A DNA stretch of 6,523 bases from Ruminococcus sp. (GTDB lineage: Bacteria; Bacillota; Clostridia; Oscillospirales; Ruminococcaceae). Position numbers and translations under genes: made by a program. Shown here in pieces: positions 5,109 through 6,523 of the stretch; the first letter of the stretch is position 1, and every line of letters starts with the position of its first letter. The notes under the pieces are model-generated. The model was given only the letters and a program-made list of their open reading frames with translations, did not search any database and was not told the DNA's origin. The stretch is taken from NCBI GenBank assembly GCA_019417865.1, contig DYCW01000218.1, forward strand, positions 1 through 6,523. The letters are read 5' to 3'.

Positions 5109-6437
5109 TTACTGCACCGACTTGACAAACATATCATAAATGCAGCGGATTGCCTGTTCGAAATCTTCCTCCGCAACACCAACAATAATATTCAGCTCAC
5201 TGGAACCCTGGTCAATCATCTTGACATTGACTCTTGCATGTGCCAGTGCGGCAAAAATTCTGGCTGCGACCCCTCTTGTCCGGTACATACCATGTCCAAC
5301 CACTGCCACCAATGCAATGCCGTCTTCCATTTCCAATGTATCCGGATTCACCCGCTTCCGCAGTTCTGTCATAATCTGTTCTCGCTTACCCTCCAGCTGC
5401 TTGGTCTCCAGAATCACGGTCATGGCATCAATGCTGGACGGCATGTGTTCCATTGAAATATTGTGATTTGCCAGTACATCCAATACATCCCGGCAAAAGC
5501 CAACTTCGCTGTTCATCTTATCCTTGTGCAGATTGATGATACTAAAATGCTTCTTTCCGGCAATACCGGTAATGGTATACGCACTGGTTTCTTCGGTGCT
5601 GCTCTCCGGCACAATCATCGTACCCGGTGCAGTCGGATCATTCGTATTGCGGATATTAATCGGAATGCCAGCAGAACGCACTGGGAAAATTGCCTCTTCA
5701 TGCAGAACAGATGCACCCATGTAGGACAGCTCTCGCAGCTCCGTATAGGTAATGGTACGAATACCCACCGGATTTTCGACAATTCTCGGGTCAGCCACCA
5801 AAAAACCGGAGACATCTGTCCAATTCTCATACAAATCTGCCCGCATTGCCCCTGCAACAATGGAACCGGTGACATCGCTGCCGCCTCTGGAGAATGTCCG
5901 CACATAACCGTCTGCACCGCAGCCATAGAAGCCCGGAATCACGGCATAGTCCAAACCGGAAAGCCGTTCCCGCATGGTCTGATTGGTTTTTTCTCTGTTC
6001 AGTGTGCCGTCCTCCTGAAAGAAAATGACTTCTGCCGCATCCACAAACGCAAATCCCAGATAAGCAGCGATCAGCTTGCCATTGAGGTATTCCCCACGGC
6101 TTGCCGCATAGTCACTGCCAAACCGCTTGCGAAAGTTTTCCCCAATGGTGATAAATTCCGCATCCAGCAAATCCTTGGGCATAGAAAGCCCCTCCAGTAT
6201 GCTGACATAACGTGCTTGAATCGCTGCCAGCTGTTCTGTGAAGATTTCCCCTCGTTCTGCCAGTGCATAGCACTGATAGAGCATGTCGGTCACTTTGGTG
6301 TCTTCTTTAAACCGTTTTCCCGGTGCAGATGGCACCACATAGCGTCTGGTATCTTCCGCCTTTATAATAGAAGCAGCCTTTTGAATCTGTCCGGCATCTG
6401 CCAGACTGCTGCCGCCGAATTTTACAACTTTCATCAT
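5109..6437 (-). CDS. lysC: Aspartate kinase (aspartokinase), monofunctional with two ACT domains
   Basis: It phosphorylates aspartate with ATP to give aspartyl phosphate, the first step towards lysine/diaminopimelate, threonine and methionine. The 442-residue protein shows the amino-acid-kinase fold: VKFGGSS at 5-11, VVPSAPGKR at 34-42, RGEYLNGK around 114-121, and FSRGGSD at 182-188 in the substrate and nucleotide region. Two ACT domains follow, about 287-345 and 372-435, which usually carry feedback inhibition by lysine or threonine; the effector cannot be told from the sequence. There is no fused homoserine dehydrogenase. The start is ATG 6437 or the next codon; an in-frame TAA at 6452-6450 excludes anything longer. 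No Shine-Dalgarno is adjacent; the nearest strong one is 39 nt upstream behind a hairpin. The gene appears monocistronic or followed by GNAT. No lysine riboswitch can be judged because only 86 nt of upstream DNA is present. Confidence 0.95.
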   Translation of the reverse strand: MMKVVKFGGSSLADAGQIQKAASIIKAEDTRRYVVPSAPGKRFKEDTKVTDMLYQCYALAERGEIFTEQLAAIQARYVSILEGLSMPKDLLDAEFITIGENFRKRFGSDYAASRGEYLNGKLIAAYLGFAFVDAAEVIFFQEDGTLNREKTNQTMRERLSGLDYAVIPGFYGCGADGYVRTFSRGGSDVTGSIVAGAMRADLYENWTDVSGFLVADPRIVENPVGIRTITYTELRELSYMGASVLHEEAIFPVRSAGIPINIRNTNDPTAPGTMIVPESSTEETSAYTITGIAGKKHFSIINLHKDKMNSEVGFCRDVLDVLANHNISMEHMPSSIDAMTVILETKQLEGKREQIMTELRKRVNPDTLEMEDGIALVAVVGHGMYRTRGVAARIFAALAHARVNVKMIDQGSSELNIIVGVAEEDFEQAIRCIYDMFVKSVQ

Positions 6438-6483
6438 GGTATTTTGACTTTATGGCAGGCAATGCCATAAAATCCACCCTCCT
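6438..6483 (-). promoter_or_regulatory. lysC translation initiation region: distant Shine-Dalgarno plus hairpin
   Basis: AGGAGGG (6483-6477) is followed by a perfect 9-bp hairpin, TTTATGGCA with TGCCATAAA around a TTGCC loop (6471-6449), and then eleven nucleotides to the lysC ATG. Folded, the hairpin would shorten the effective distance from 39 to about 16 nt and would hide an out-of-frame ATG at 6468. That ATG is ideally spaced (eight nt) from the same Shine-Dalgarno and opens a 53-codon frame (6468-6307). The sequence elements are certain. Whether the hairpin guides ribosomes to lysC or the short frame is translated is open. Confidence 0.45.
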
Positions 6484-6523
6484 CATTTTTATATTTTTTA
6501 CAAAAAGCGTACAAAAAGAACGT

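Noticed and set aside
5463..6470. Plus-strand open frame of 335 codons opposite lysC
   Set aside because: It mirrors the aspartate kinase frame; its Cys/His-rich composition is an antisense product of lysC codon usage.
6488..6514. A lysC promoter (TTGTAC and TATAAA)
   Set aside because: The spacing is 15 bp and the -35 is poor; in such A/T-rich DNA this is not enough, and the true promoter may lie beyond the window.

Overview
The window looks like chromosomal DNA of a low-to-mid GC Bacillota, most likely class Clostridia (Ruminococcus/Oscillospiraceae-like). This rests on the rimP-nusA-ylxR-ylxQ-infB order, the consensus AGGAGG-type ribosome binding sites and sigma-A-like promoters, and the protein sequences. 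The lineage is an inference from family knowledge, not a database match. All supported genes lie on the minus strand, so transcription runs from the high coordinates to the low ones.

Right part (about 5109-6523): a monofunctional aspartate kinase with two ACT domains. It commits aspartate to lysine, threonine, methionine and diaminopimelate synthesis. Its start codons lack an adjacent Shine-Dalgarno. A strong one lies 39 nt upstream, separated from the start by a perfect 9-bp hairpin.

Middle (about 4163-5079): a self-contained GNAT acetyltransferase unit with its own near-consensus promoter, a leader of about 165 nt and a good intrinsic terminator. The leader holds two very short ORFs with good ribosome binding sites and two interleaved inverted repeats. 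This is the organisation expected of an attenuation or riboregulatory leader and is the most interesting part of the window.

Left part (1-4053): the conserved translation/transcription operon. An extended -10 promoter and a structured leader of about 97 nt precede rimP (30S maturation). Then come nusA (elongation, termination and antitermination), rnpM/ylxR (RNase P modulator), ylxQ (L7Ae-type RNA-binding protein) and infB (initiation factor IF-2). infB is cut by the left edge in the middle of its G4 GTP-binding motif. The genes are tightly packed or overlapping and form one transcription unit linking ribosome assembly, transcription and translation initiation. The rimP leader can fold to sequester the rimP Shine-Dalgarno or to release it. 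NusA has a long Ala/Glu/Asp-rich C-terminal tail and an altered GxxG loop in its first KH domain.

I saw no tRNA, rRNA, CRISPR array, insertion sequence or phage gene. The long plus-strand open frames opposite infB, nusA and lysC are shadows.
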